Assembly: GCF_039769985.1 (NCBI RefSeq)
Contig: NZ_JBDNCH010000004.1
Location: 1-64,000 of the forward strand
DNA: 64,000 bases
Source of the DNA: Ponticoccus litoralis
GTDB taxonomy: Bacteria > Pseudomonadota > Alphaproteobacteria > Rhodobacterales > Rhodobacteraceae
Reading direction: 5' to 3'
The position numbers were made by a program, and so were the translations under genes. Positions 54,405-64,000 of the stretch are shown one piece after another; the first letter of the stretch is position 1; the number at the start of each line of letters is the position of its first letter. The notes under the pieces were generated by a model. That model saw nothing but the letters and a program-made list of their open reading frames with translations. It was not told where the DNA came from and did not search any database.

Positions 54405-55184
54405 TCACCGCGCGGGGGCGATGATGAACTTGCTTCGCAGGGGCGGCGGTGCCGCCGCGATCACCTCTGCGGCGCCATCGTCGGTGACGACGGCCTCCAT
54501 GGCGGCAATCGGGGCGACGACCGAGAAGCTGGGTTTGAAGAACTTGGAGTGATCGGCAACGACGATGACCTGCCCGGCCATCTCGATCATCACCTTCTGC
54601 ACGGCGGCATTTGCGGGCGATCCGGTGAAGATCACGCCGCGCTCCAGGTCGACTGAGGCGGCATTCAGGATCAGCTTGTCGACGCGGAACTGCCGGATGA
54701 AGTGTTCGGCCATGGGCCCGCGATAAGAGCGGTTGATGGCGGCATATTCCCCGCCCACCGCATAGACCGGGTTGCGGTCATTGCCGGTCAGTTCCGCAAG
54801 GATGTCCGCCCCGTTGGAAAGGAAGGTCAGCCCATTGCGCAGCGACAGCTTGCGCGCCACTTCCAGCGCGGTGGTGCCCGCGTCGAGCATGACCGTATCA
54901 CCGTCCTGCACCATCGCCGCGGCGGTCTCGGCGATGCGCGTCTTTTCCTTCAGGTTCGACACCGCGCGATCGGCATATCCGGGGTCCAGGGCCACCTGCG
55001 AGACGCTCACGGCGCCGCCATGGGTGCGGCGCAACTGGCCCGCGCCTTCCAGCTCTGCCAGATCGCGCCGGATGGTCGCGACCGAGACGCCCAGTCGCTC
55101 GGTCAGGGTGCGCACGTCGACAAAGCGCTTCTCCCGGAGAAGCTCCAGTATTTCGGTCTGACGGCTTTCGGTTACCTGAAGCAT
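54405..55184 (-). CDS. DeoR family transcriptional regulator (GlpR-like)
   Basis: 259 residues from ATG 55184 (MLQVTESRQTEILELLREKR), the usual DeoR start; the frame is open up to a TTG at 55247 which would add 21 residues. Helix-turn-helix VDVRTLTERLGVSVATIRRD. Sugar-phosphate sensor domain DTVMLDAGTTALEVARKL, TFLSNGADILAEL, VVADHSKFFKPSFSVVAPI. A TTTCGTTC box at 55213-55220, a typical GlpR/DeoR half-site, lies upstream and favours the shorter start. It likely represses the downstream ABC/phosphodiesterase operon, with a sugar or polyol phosphate as inducer. Confidence 0.87.
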   Translation of the reverse strand: MLQVTESRQTEILELLREKRFVDVRTLTERLGVSVATIRRDLAELEGAGQLRRTHGGAVSVSQVALDPGYADRAVSNLKEKTRIAETAAAMVQDGDTVMLDAGTTALEVARKLSLRNGLTFLSNGADILAELTGNDRNPVYAVGGEYAAINRSYRGPMAEHFIRQFRVDKLILNAASVDLERGVIFTGSPANAAVQKVMIEMAGQVIVVADHSKFFKPSFSVVAPIAAMEAVVTDDGAAEVIAAAPPPLRSKFIIAPAR

Positions 55185-55247
55185 CGCGGCCCTGAGTGTC
55201 ACGTTTGATCTGTTTCGTTCATAACGATCGATATCGCTCACAGACAA

Positions 55248-55665
55248 GTGAAGCTTTTATGACCCTCGCGGCAGATGGCACTTGCAGGGCGCAGGGGGCA
55301 TGGCTCTGGTGCTTGCGCCCTGAAGCGTGGGTCTTGACCGAAAAGCGCCCAATAAGGCCCGAACGCAGGGGGGCGAAGTCTGCAAGGGACACGGCGGCGG
55401 AACCGAACACGCGCCGGCTGTGTCCGAGGCATCGTCGGCACTTTGGCCGGGCGAAGCTGTAAACTGGCGCTCCTGCACTGGGGCTCCGAACAGGCTTGCG
55501 GCAGTGCCGCGAGACGCAGGCCTGGCGGGCCGAAGCGCCCGTCGCGACCGGCCGGCGGTTCGCCAAGCCGGCTTCTCTGCGCTGCGGCTTCCTTAACCCG
55601 GTCACCTGGGTCGCGTGCAGCATGGTTGGGCGGCACAAGGTCAGCGTGGCGGACGGAGCTGCCGG
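55248..55665. other. Gap between the DeoR gene and the second IMPase gene
   Basis: 418 bp. Overlapping short frames exist on both strands but none has a ribosome site with a recognisable family, and their residue composition (Arg/Pro/Ala-rich) is that of GC-rich shadow frames. Nothing assigned. Confidence 0.5.
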
Positions 55666-56448
55666 TCACCCTGATAGCCTGAGAAGATCCAGAACCTTAG
55701 GATGAAGCGCCGGGGATGCGCTGGCGATGATCGCGCCACTTGACGCCAGAGACAGCGGCTGTCCATTCCAATCGGTGATCACGCCTCCGGCCTCCTGAAC
55801 TACCGGGCACAGCGCGCAAATATCGTATGCATCCAGATCGTCGCCATTTAGGCAAACATCAATCAGTCCTCGGGTAAGCGCACCATAGGCCGCAGCGCCT
55901 CCATCGAAGACGCGCACACGCCCAGCTGAGCGCAGGTTGTCGTACCCTTCAGAGCTAGCGCCCCGGAAGCTGTCAGGGTTGGCGAGGCTGATCACGGCTT
56001 CGGCTATATCCGAGCACGCACTGCTGCGGACAGCGCGTCCTGCAAACATAGTGCCTTTACCTTCGGCTGCGACATAACGAGCCCCCGGCATTGGCAAATC
56101 TATGATTCCGAGCACGGGCTCCCCGTCACGGCACAGGCTGATCAACGAAGCAAAGTTCAACAACCCCGTCCCGAACTGGCGGGTTCCGTCGATTGGATCA
56201 AGCACCCATGTGAAAGCACTACTTCCGGTTTCTGAACCATACTCCTCACCCAGAATGCCATGGGAGGGGAACTGCTGCCTGATCTTTTCTCGCCAAAGCG
56301 CCTCGATAGTCAGGTCGGCTTTTGTCAATGAAGACCCGTCCGGCTTGTAGGTCACATCCAGATCACCGCTCCATGCTTTGGCAGCAAGGTCGAACGCGGA
56401 ATCCGCGAGGTTTAGCGCCGCTGCCATTAGTTTTTCAGAATCGCCCAT
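55666..56448 (-). CDS. Inositol monophosphatase family enzyme (copy 2), HisN-like
   Basis: 260 residues, intact. ATG 56448: MGDSEKLMAAALNLADSAFD. Motifs: GILGEEYGSETG (Glu metal ligand), TWVLDPIDGTRQFGTG, ASLISLCRDGEPVLGIIDLP, CLNGDDLDAYDICALCPVVQ (Asp) and EAGGVITDWNGQPLSL. The DGTRxFxxG form and the C-terminal pattern resemble histidinol-phosphatase HisN more than classical SuhB. It is monocistronic here. Histidinol phosphate or another phosphomonoester could be its substrate. It is only distantly similar to copy 1 at 48.5 kb. Confidence 0.83.
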   Translation of the reverse strand: MGDSEKLMAAALNLADSAFDLAAKAWSGDLDVTYKPDGSSLTKADLTIEALWREKIRQQFPSHGILGEEYGSETGSSAFTWVLDPIDGTRQFGTGLLNFASLISLCRDGEPVLGIIDLPMPGARYVAAEGKGTMFAGRAVRSSACSDIAEAVISLANPDSFRGASSEGYDNLRSAGRVRVFDGGAAAYGALTRGLIDVCLNGDDLDAYDICALCPVVQEAGGVITDWNGQPLSLASSGAIIASASPALHPKVLDLLRLSG

Positions 56449-56924
56449 GGTGCCCCGGTGGTTGAAAAATCTGCATACCTTCAAGAAATAACGGCGGAAT
56501 GACAAATAAGGGCTCAGAGCGGTCATGCCGCGGCGCGGCAGGCTGGCCGTCGGGTGCGCTGGGACTGGCGCGCCATGACCGGTCCGCAGGGGGCCTTCGC
56601 CGCCTCTTCAAAAGGCGCGGCGCAGTTTTGCCGAACCGGCCATCCGTGACGCTCGTTCCATCTCGGACATGGCGAAAAGCCAGCCGCCGGGCGTCCCGGG
56701 GTATCTTCGCCGTTAGGGCTGCCAATGGGCCACGTCACAGGGTTGATCGTGATGTGGTCCGGGTCTGAGTGGTGGGGCGTTGGGCAAGCGCGCCGGATGA
56801 CCGCGCGGCGCCACGCGACCCTGTGACAGGCGTTTCGACCGGTCATCTGCAAAACCTGTATTCAACGGGCGCGCCCTGTTGCGACAGGTGACCGCTCCTT
56901 TCAATCCGCGGGACATCTGTCAGT
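56449..56924. other. Gap upstream of the serine hydrolase
   Basis: 476 bp without an assignable gene. Frames on both strands are short and show no known family. It presumably contains promoters for the IMPase (minus) and the serine hydrolase (plus). Confidence 0.5.
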
Positions 56925-58660
56925 ATGCAGAAGATTGGTAAGAAACATGTGCCCGGGACCATCCGGCCGGCACAGGGAGAACGACATTTGAATACGCGCC
57001 CAGACTTTCCGGCCACGCCCGCCAGGACACAATCGAGGGAGGGCGCGAGACCTGCGCTTCTCACCCTGGCTGGCGGTGCCCTGCTCGTGGCGGGCCTGCT
57101 CGCCGGAACGCCGCCCGCAACGGCAGATACAGACGGCCCGCTGCCCGAACTTGTCCTGCCCGAGGCGACGACCCCTCCGCCGATGGCCGTTCTCTTGCCC
57201 GTCCCGGACGAGCGGATCATGGCGGCGCTCTCGACGCTGGACGATCTGGGACAGGATGTCCTGACGCGCACGGGGATCCCCGGGCTGGCCATTGCCGTCG
57301 TTCATGACGGACGCACAGTCTACGCCCGTGGCTTTGGAAAACGTGCTGTTGACGGTTCCGAGAGCGTCGATGCCGACACGGTCTTCCTGCTGGCCTCGCT
57401 GTCAAAACCGGTGGGGGCCACCGTGGTCGCAACCCGGTGGGTGCCGGACGGGTGCATTGGGACAGCCCGGTGCGGGAGTTCCTGCCCTCTTTCGATCTGG
57501 GCGATCCCCGGATCAGCGATCACGTCACAATCGGTGACCTTTACGCGCATCGCTCCGGCCTGCCGGATCATGCCGGGGACGACCTGGAGGATATCGGGTT
57601 CGACCGCAGCACAGTGCTGGAGCGGCTTGCGCTGCTGCCGAAAGGCCCGTTTCGGGTGAGCTATGCCTATACCAACTTCGGAATTACCGCTGCCGCCGAA
57701 GCCGTGGCGGCAGCAGCAGGTACGGATTGGGCCAGCCTGTCGGAGGCCGCGCTTTATGCGCCGCTTGGCATGAGCTCTACCAGCTCGACACACGCCGACT
57801 ACATGGCGCGGGACAACCGGGCCGCAAGCCATGTCGCCGCCGAGGACGGATATGCGGTCGCGGACCTGCGCCAGCCCGACGCCCAAAGCCCGGCGGGCGG
57901 TGTCAGCTCCAGCGCGCGGGATATGGCGCGCTGGATGGCGATGGTCCTTGGGCGCGGCATGGTGGACGGGGAGCGCGTGATCTCGGAGGACGGGCTTGTG
58001 CCCGCGCTCACCGCGCAGACGACCCGAGGATCGCAGATGGGTGTCTCTGCGCGACCGGGCGCCTACGGGTTCGGCTTCGGTGTCGATACGCGGCTGTCCG
58101 GACGCGTCATACTAAGCCACTCCGGTGCCTTCTCGCTTGGGGCATCGACCAGGGTTGCGATGATCCCCGACCTTGATCTTGGCATTGTCGTGTTGACCAA
58201 TGCGCCCCCCACCGGTGCGGCGGAAGGCATTGCCGCCAGTTTCCTTGACCGGGCGGAACTCGGGGCGGACAGCCGCGACTGGCTGTCAGCCTACGCCCCG
58301 GTCATGGTCCCGCTTACGGCGCCGGTCGGGCATCTGGCGGGCGCAGAGCCACCGGCTGACCCGGCCCCGGCGGGTCCGGTCGAAAACTATGTCGGCACCT
58401 ATGACAACGGGTATTTCGGCCCGGTCTCGGTTGCGGCGGTCGACGGTTCGCTGGTCCTGAGGCTGGGGCCTGAAGGCCGGGAACTGCCCATGCGGCATTG
58501 GGATGGCGATACATTCGTGGTCCATCCCGTGACCGAGAACCAGCCCGCCGGTTCGGTTTCGCTGGTCGAGTTTCTGGAAACCTCATCGGACCCGGCAATG
58601 GCCCTGCGCATCGAGCACCTGAACGACGATAAGCTTGGCGTCTTTCGGCGTATGGACTGA
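56925..58660 (+). CDS. Serine hydrolase, class C beta-lactamase/D-aminopeptidase-like, one frame change
   Basis: About 578 residues. A signal-like hydrophobic stretch follows a basic N-region (ALLTLAGGALLVAGLLAG), so the protein is probably periplasmic. Catalytic set: SxxK in FLLASLSKPVG, YxN in VSYAYTNFGITA, and HSG in VILSHSGAFSLG in place of KTG. The frame changes near 57435 before GAGRVHWDSPVREFLP. The C-terminal about 100 residues form a small beta domain (VENYVGTYDNGYFGPVSVAA) seen in esterase/peptidase members. It could act on a D-amino acid peptide or ester; true beta-lactamase activity is not implied. Confidence 0.83.
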
Positions 58661-58709
58661 CGCCTTGGGCCAAGACCGTGCGGCAGGCAGGGACAGGACC
58701 CGTTCTGTC

Positions 58710-59337
58710 TTAAGGCCGAAAGTGCCCTGTTGCCGCGCGTACGATTGCGGAAAGGAAGGCTTTTTGCGCAGCGGTCGTGACGGGTCGCAACGCTCCGCCG
58801 GTCCCTGAGCGCCTGCTGGCAGGCGCGGTCGAGCGCGAGGCCTCCATCCCGCTTGTCCCGCCGGGCAAGCGGGTCTCGGGAATGCATGGCTGGCGGCGGT
58901 GCGCACCGCTTCGAATCTTTCGGAACATGCCCCTGAACCCAGAGTTGGGCTTGCCCGTTGCGCTGGTGATGGACGGGTCGCGCCGGGTCACGATGCCAAA
59001 GGGCAGTTGCGCCGTCATTGTCCGGCCCCGGCCCGGATGGAGGTCAATCATGCCGCGCGCATTGTCGCCAATGGCGATCAATTCCGAGGGGCCGAATTCG
59101 GGATCCCCCGCAATGACCGCTTCAAGAACGGCGGCAGGCCGATCCGGGTCGCAGTTCCAGAATTGGCCGCCAGAGAATGCGCCCCATCCGAATTCCTGCC
59201 AGAACGCCAAAAGCCTGTCGGGCAGTCTTGCCTTGCCATTTGGACAGCGCGGTTTCCGATGGATATGACACATCGGATACCGGGCCATATTTCCTTATGG
59301 TGCCACCTATCCTCGCTTGCTCTGTTGGCGCAGCCAT
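58710..59337 (-). CDS. GAD-like/DUF1851 domain protein, at least one frame change
   Basis: On the minus strand IRKYGPVSDVSYPSETALSK starts from about 59337. After a frame change near 59230, LPDRLLAFWQEFGWGAFSGG follows, then QFWNCDPDRPAAVLEAVIAG and FGPSELIAIGDNARGMIDLH. This matches the GAD-like domain (LPxxLLxFWxxxGxGxxxxGxFWxxDP) found in DUF1851 proteins, including T6SS immunity protein Tdi1. The C-terminus after GFRGMFRKIR is uncertain. The opposite-strand frame (58777-59268) lacks any family signal. Function unknown; an immunity role is only a possibility, as no toxin gene is adjacent. Confidence 0.55.
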
Positions 59338-59462
59338 GGATGCCCTTCTTTTGGATGTGTCGGGGCACCCTGCGCAGGCGGATCGCTGTACGGTCAGACT
59401 AGTACGGAGGGACAGGTGCTGCGTTGGCCCGGCTTCAGAGAGCCCGCCGGGCGTTCACTTGA

Positions 59463-59633
59463 TCAACCGCCGGCAGCAGCTTTTGCGACTGTCGCGGCGC
59501 CAGCGGCAACCGCACCGATGACTGCTACCTTGCCGGCAGTCTTGGCGGTGGTGTTGGTGGTGTCGGCAACCTTGTCAGCGGTGCCGCAGGCAGAGATCAA
59601 TGCAGTAAGCGCCACTGCGAAGACAATCTTCAT
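59463..59633 (-). CDS. Small lipoprotein, Ala/Lys/Thr-rich
   Basis: 56 residues: a hydrophobic leader MKIVFAVALTALISACG with lipobox LISAC (Cys16), then TADKVADTTNTTAKTAGK and an Ala-rich tail ending KAAAGG. It should be processed by signal peptidase II and anchored in a membrane. Size and composition resemble entericidin-like small lipoproteins. It stands alone between the GAD-like gene and the protease gene, on the minus strand. Confidence 0.65.
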   Translation of the reverse strand: MKIVFAVALTALISACGTADKVADTTNTTAKTAGKVAVIGAVAAGAATVAKAAAGG

Positions 59634-59918
59634 AGTCTTTTCTTCTCATGAAGTTAGTGTTTCTACTCAAGCTCGAAAGCCTGCACCTCTGTGCATCATT
59701 CCCGGACACAAGCAAGACGATAGAGGGCAGAATATGCCGCCATCTTCCGCGTTGTGTCATCAAAGCAGGTGATTTTGCCGGGGCGCAGCATTGTCCCGGG
59801 GGCGGTGAACCGACGGTCCGGCCTGCCATGTTCAACAGGCGGCAAATGGGGGGCTTGGTGACTTGATCGTGAAACCCTGCTATGCTGCGACGGAATGGCG
59901 CAGAATTTCGGTGGCTCG
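59634..59918. other. Divergent promoter region
   Basis: 285 bp between the small lipoprotein gene (minus) and the tricorn-like protease gene (plus), more AT-rich than its surroundings, as expected for promoters. No further gene was recognised. Confidence 0.45.
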
Positions 59919-62900
59919 ATGAAGTTTTTCGAAAGTCTACTCGGCATTGCAGTCGTAGGTTTGCTTTGCGGGGCGATGCCTCGCGCGGTCGATGCGGCCT
60001 CTCCTTTCTGGGTCCGCGACGCGCAGGTCTCGCCAGATGGGGCCACCGTCGCCTTCACCTACCGCGGCCAGATCTGGATCGTCCCAAGCGAGGGCGGCGA
60101 TGCCCTGCCGCTGACGGAGCGCCAATTCCGAAGCACCGCGCCCGTCTGGTCACCGGACAGCAGCCGGATTGCCTTCGCCTCGGACCGGTTCAATGTCTCG
60201 GATGTCTTCGTCATGCCGGTCGAGGGTGGCGAGATCACGCGGCTGACGCATCATTCGGCGGCGGATACGCCGCTTGCCTTTTCGGCGGACGGGCGAGAGG
60301 TCTTTTTCCGGGCGGCGCGGCAGGGGGGCCCGAGGCGGATTATCTCGACGGGCTGGGTCAGCCGGTGGGCGTGCTCATGAAGGTGGCCGTGGACGGCGGT
60401 CGGGAAAGGATGGTGCTGCCGCTGCCGATGGCGCAGGCCGACCTGAGCCCGGACGGGCGCACACTGGCCTATGTCGAGCGCAAGACGGTCGAGACCCCCT
60501 GGCGCAAGGGCGAGATGTCGGACAGCACGCCGGATATCTGGCTCTACGATCTCGAGAGCGGCAGCCACGACAAGCTGACAACCTATCGCGGCGTCGACCG
60601 CAGCCCGGCCTTCGCGCCGGACGGGCAAAGCCTGTACTGGACCACCGAGATGCCGCAGGCCGGTATCGAGGATCCCAACGCCGCGCCGGGCACCTTCAAC
60701 ATCTGGCGCGGGCCGCTGGATGGCGGTGCGCCGGAACAGGTGACGTCGCATGACACCCTGCCGGTGCGCTTCGCCTCGGTCGCGGAAGACGGCACGCTGG
60801 TCTACACCTGGGACACGCAGCTCTGGCGGCTGGACCCCGGCGCGCAAGAGCCGGTGCCGGTGCCGGTCAACATCCGTCAGGGCACGCTCTACACCGGCGA
60901 GGTCTTCATCGATCTGGCCGGTCAGGTCTCCGAGGCTGTCGCCTCGCCCGACGGGTCCGAGATCGCGCTGATCGCCCGCGGCGAGGTCTTCGTCGCCTCG
61001 CCCGCGACGGGGGAGGTTCGCCGCATCACCGACACGCCGCAGGCAGAGCATTCGGTAAGCTACGCGCCGGACGGCAAGCGGCTGCTCTATGCCGCCGAGC
61101 GTGCGGGCGACTGGGACATCTACGAAACCGGGTTCGGCGAGGCGGACACGGGCTTTCTGACGGCGGTGACGCTGACCGAACGGCGCGTGATCGACACGCA
61201 AAGCGACGCCCTGCAACCGGCCTATGCGCCCGACGGCCAGCGCATCGCCTACCGCGACGACCGCAACGCGATCCGCATCTTCGACCCGGGCGCCGGGACC
61301 AGCACGGAGATCCTGCCCGACAGCGCCAGCTATTTCTACACCGTCGACCAGTTCGATTTCGAATGGTCCCCGGATGGAAAGCATATCCTGACGACGACCG
61401 GCTTCATCTCGACCAATACCGAGATCGAGATGATCGAAACCACGGGTGCGCACCGTCGCCAGAACCTCAGTGACAGCGGTTTTGGCGACGGCGGGGCAGG
61501 GTTCAGCCCCGACGGCAGCGTGGTCTTCTGGCAGAGCGACCGTTTCTCGCAACGCAACCTGTCCTCGGAAGCCGCGATGGTCGACATTATGGCGACATGG
61601 CTCACGGCGGAGGGGTATCTCGCCCGCGACCTGGGCGAGGCAACGGCGGCAGAGGAGGGGGCGGAGCCGGACTTCGACGGCGTGCCCTACCGCACGTCGC
61701 GCATCACGGGCCGCCCCGTCCTGCCGATCCTGACCCGCATGACCGCCGACAACAGCGGGCTGTTGCTGGTCACGCTGCAGATCACATCCGGCACGATCGA
61801 GGCCGAGTTGATCGACCTTGCCACCGGTCGGTACCGCGACAGGTCTTTGCCAAGCCCGTCGCGGGCATCGAGCAGATCATCGCGAACAAGGACGCCTCGA
61901 CGCTCTTCCTGATCAAGGCCGGGTCCATCGAGACGGTGCAGGTTGCCGGCGGCGCCAGTACCCAGACGCCGTTTCAATTGCGCGCCAGCTTCGATCCGGT
62001 CGCCGAGATGCGGTACATCTTCGACCACCACTGGCGCTTTGTGCAGTCGAAGTTCTACGATGCCGCGCTGCATGGCGTCGACTGGACGGCGATGCGCGAC
62101 GCCTATGCGAAATACCTGCCGCACCTCACCCATTGGGAAGACTTCGTCACCCTGATGAACGAGCTCCGGGGAGAACTGAACGCCTCCCACATGGGCGCGC
62201 GCTTCGATCACGACAACCCCGGCTGGGACAGCACCGCAGAGCTTGGGCTCTACTACGACACGGCCCATGCGGGCGCGGGTGTGAAGATCGCAGCCACGCT
62301 GCCCGGCGGACCGGCGGCACTGGCACGCGGGCCGCTTGGCGCGGGCGCCGTGATCCTCGCGGTGGACGGGGTGGAAATCGGCCCCGAGCAGGACATCCAT
62401 CCGCTGCTGAACCGCATGGCGGGGCGCAAGCTGCGCCTGACCGTCGCCCCGGCGGATGGCGGGGCCGCTGTCGACGTCACCCTGCGCGCAGCCGCTGCGG
62501 GCAGCGACGGAGAGCTGGCCTACCACGCCTGGGTCGAGACGCGACGGGCCATGGTGCTGGACCTCTCGGGCGGGCGGCTGGGGTATACCCATGTGCGGCG
62601 CATGATGGATGACTCTTACCGGCAGGTCTATTCCGACCTGATGGGGCGCGACCGTGACAAGGAGGGCGCCATCGTCGACACCCGCTTCAACTTCGGCGGC
62701 AACCTGCACGACCAGCTGAGCGCCTTTCTCACCGGCACGCGCCATTCGGGGCTGGTGACGCGCAATGGCGTCGATCTGGGAACGACGCCCTATCTTCGCT
62801 GGGCCAAGCCGAGCGCGCTGTTGATGAACACCTGGAACTACTCGGATGCCTCGGTTTTCCCCTACTACTACATGCGCGAGGGTATGGGCCCTGCGGTCGG

Positions 62901-63132
62901 CGACCGCGTGCCCGGCACAGGGACTGCGGTACTGCGCCCCGACCAGCTTGAGAAGCGGGTCGTTCTCGGAGTGCCCCAGCTGGGCTTCCGGACGGTCGAG
63001 GGAGATTTCTTCGAGAACCGGGAGATTGTCCCGGACGAGGTTGTCCATACGTCGCCCGAAGCGATGCTGAGCGGTCGCGACCCCCAGCTCGAGGCAGCGG
63101 TGGCTGCACTGTTGCGGGCATTGGGTGAGTGA
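59919..63132 (+). CDS. Tricorn-like protease (PD40 beta-propeller plus S41 peptidase domain), two frame changes
   Basis: About 1070 residues, probably exported (MKFFESLLGIAVVGLLCGAM leader; an in-frame ATG at 59895 is an alternative). The N-terminal 600 residues are PD40/WD40-like propeller repeats (QVSPDGATVAFTYRGQIWIV, VWSPDSSRIAFASDRFNVSD, FEWSPDGKHILTTTGFIS). The C-terminal half has a core domain (HHWRFVQSKFYDAALHGVDW), the His segment MNELRGELNASHMGAR, a PDZ-like region and the S41 part VDTRFNFGGNLHDQLSAFL. The probable nucleophile is in MNTWNYSDASVFPYYYMREG. Frames change at a G6 run (60323-60328) and near 61840. Likely a periplasmic peptide-degrading enzyme. Confidence 0.85.
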
Positions 63133-63448
63133 GGCCCCATGGGTGGGGGACAGGACAAGAGTGGCAAAAGCCCTGCGGCGGCTTGCATGGGGCCTGATGG
63201 TGACCCGGGCGGGCTTTCTGCCGTCGTCGCGGACGGCCTAGCAGGGGGTTGTGCGGGACGTCGCCAGCGATCTGCCGCCGCAGGCCGCCGACATGCCGCG
63301 CGAGCGCTGACGGATCGATGGGCCGCTGCACCTGCCGGAATTGCAGGAAGCACCGGGTGCGGAAGATGATCTGGGCAAACCCCCGTGGCGCCGACCGATG
63401 GCACCGGCGGCACCGGTGCCACAATTCGCGACCTTGGGGAAATGCCTG
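63133..63448. other. Gap after the tricorn-like gene
   Basis: 316 bp with no recognised gene on either strand. The small plus-strand frame MGGGQDKSGKSPAAACMG lacks family similarity and a ribosome site. No clear hairpin terminator was seen. Confidence 0.45.
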
Positions 63449-64000
63449 TCAGGGCCGACGATACTTCTCGATGAAGGGATCGATCGCGAGCGTCCTGATG
63501 TCGGGCAGCGCCTTTTTGTAGGCGTCGTGTGACCAATCCCAGACCGCGATCTCCTGCAGGGCGTCGGCCTGGGCGGGGGTGAACCGGCGGCGTATCTCGC
63601 GCGCGGGCACGCCGCCGACGATGCTGTAGGGGGCTACGTCGCGGGTGACCACGGCGCCGGCGCCGACGACGGCCCCGGTGCCGATGGTGACACCCGCCGT
63701 GACCGTCACCCCGTGGCCGATCCAGACATCATGGCCGATGGTCACCCGGTTGGCCTGCCGCCAGGCAAAGAAGGCGTCGTCGTCGTCTCCCAGCCCGTAG
63801 GCCTCTGCCCGGTAGACCGAGTGATGCTGCACGGCCCGCCAGGTCGGATGGTTGCCCGGGTTCAGGCGGGTGGCATTGGCGATGGAACACATCTTGCCTA
63901 TGTCGGTCCAGATCACGTGGCAGTCGCGGGTGATGTAGGACCAGTCGCCCATGCTGCTTTCGCGCATCTGGGTGCCGCCGCCGACTTCGGTCCATTGGCC
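63449..64000 (-). CDS. Hexapeptide-repeat acyltransferase, phosphonate-cluster/CatB-like type, 5' partial
   Basis: The frame is open to the right edge (WTEVGGGTQMRESSMGDWSY), so the true start lies outside. Left-handed beta-helix repeats: RVTIGHDVWIGHGVTVTAGV and TIGTGAVVGAGAVVTRDVAP, followed by YSIVGGVPAREIRRRF. The insert NPGNHPTWRAVQHHSVYRAE with active-site His is typical of xenobiotic acetyltransferases and of the transferase found in phosphonate (phn) gene clusters. The WDWSHDAYKKALPDIR end also fits that group. It transfers an acyl group from acyl-CoA; the substrate is unknown. Whether phn genes continue beyond the window cannot be seen. Confidence 0.8.
   Translation of the reverse strand, partial: GQWTEVGGGTQMRESSMGDWSYITRDCHVIWTDIGKMCSIANATRLNPGNHPTWRAVQHHSVYRAEAYGLGDDDDAFFAWRQANRVTIGHDVWIGHGVTVTAGVTIGTGAVVGAGAVVTRDVAPYSIVGGVPAREIRRRFTPAQADALQEIAVWDWSHDAYKKALPDIRTLAIDPFIEKYRRP

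Noticed and set aside
55248..55669. Overlapping small frames on both strands between the DeoR and IMPase genes
   Set aside because: No ribosome sites, no recognisable domains, and Arg/Pro-rich composition expected from out-of-frame GC-rich DNA.

Overview
The window is high-GC (about 60-65 %) alphaproteobacterial DNA. Gene content and style fit the Rhodobacterales (Paracoccaceae/roseobacter group): a nic-type lower pathway, ABC-dependent catabolic islands, ACR3 arsenite export and AcuI-type reductases. This assignment is an inference from protein families; no rRNA, tRNA or housekeeping marker is present to confirm it. No CRISPR array was seen.

Layout. (1) 1-5.1 kb: the lower nicotinate / 2,5-dihydroxypyridine pathway (nicE partial, nicD, nicX, nicF), followed by a small membrane protein and a sodium:solute symporter. 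(2) 5.1-5.5 kb: a decayed transposase fragment. (3) 5.5-34.8 kb: a large catabolic island of about 25 genes. It holds two Rieske oxygenases of the quaternary-amine type, a ferredoxin, a trimethylamine-dehydrogenase-like flavoprotein, a carnitine-dehydrogenase-like enzyme, a beta-keto acid cleavage enzyme, a CaiD-like hydratase, acyl-CoA enzymes, an amidase, gabT/gabD and one TetR regulator. A 14-bp imperfect palindrome (half-site roughly D-K-A-C-B, N4 spacer) lies upstream of every transcription unit in this island and upstream of tetR itself. It therefore looks like a single regulon for an unidentified betaine- or carnitine-like nitrogen compound. (4) 35.0-35.45 kb: IS21 and IS5 family transposase remnants. 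(5) 35.5-42.6 kb: a peptide/opine-type ABC transporter, a GntR regulator with a duplicated 21-bp operator, and a PHP-domain phosphoesterase. (6) 42.6-44.3 kb: an IS3 remnant, a GFA-family gene, and the tail and head of a type I restriction system (hsdM, hsdS). (7) 44.3-48.2 kb: arsR, ACR3 and a TPCP-type P1B ATPase. (8) 48.5-55.2 kb: a DeoR-controlled sugar-type ABC transporter with a glycerophosphodiester phosphodiesterase and an inositol-monophosphatase-family enzyme. (9) 55.7-64 kb: a second IMPase-family enzyme, a serine beta-lactamase-like hydrolase, a GAD-like protein, a small lipoprotein, a tricorn-like protease and a partial hexapeptide acyltransferase.

How the genes work together. 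The nic genes convert 2,5-dihydroxypyridine through N-formylmaleamate, maleamate and maleate to fumarate. In the 5.5-34.8 kb island the Rieske and flavin enzymes are expected to strip N-methyl groups or cleave C-N bonds. The dehydrogenase, BKACE, hydratase, MaoC and AcuI proteins would process the carbon skeleton as CoA esters, and GabT/GabD would feed a 4-carbon amine into succinate. The substrate cannot be read from sequence.

Data quality. About twenty genes carry one or more single-base frame changes, several at G/C homopolymers, and one permease has an in-frame amber codon. The genes are otherwise full length with intact motifs. Uncorrected sequencing indels are the simplest explanation, so gene integrity should be judged with that in mind. 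Truncated transposase and hsd fragments are genuine remnants, because large parts are missing.
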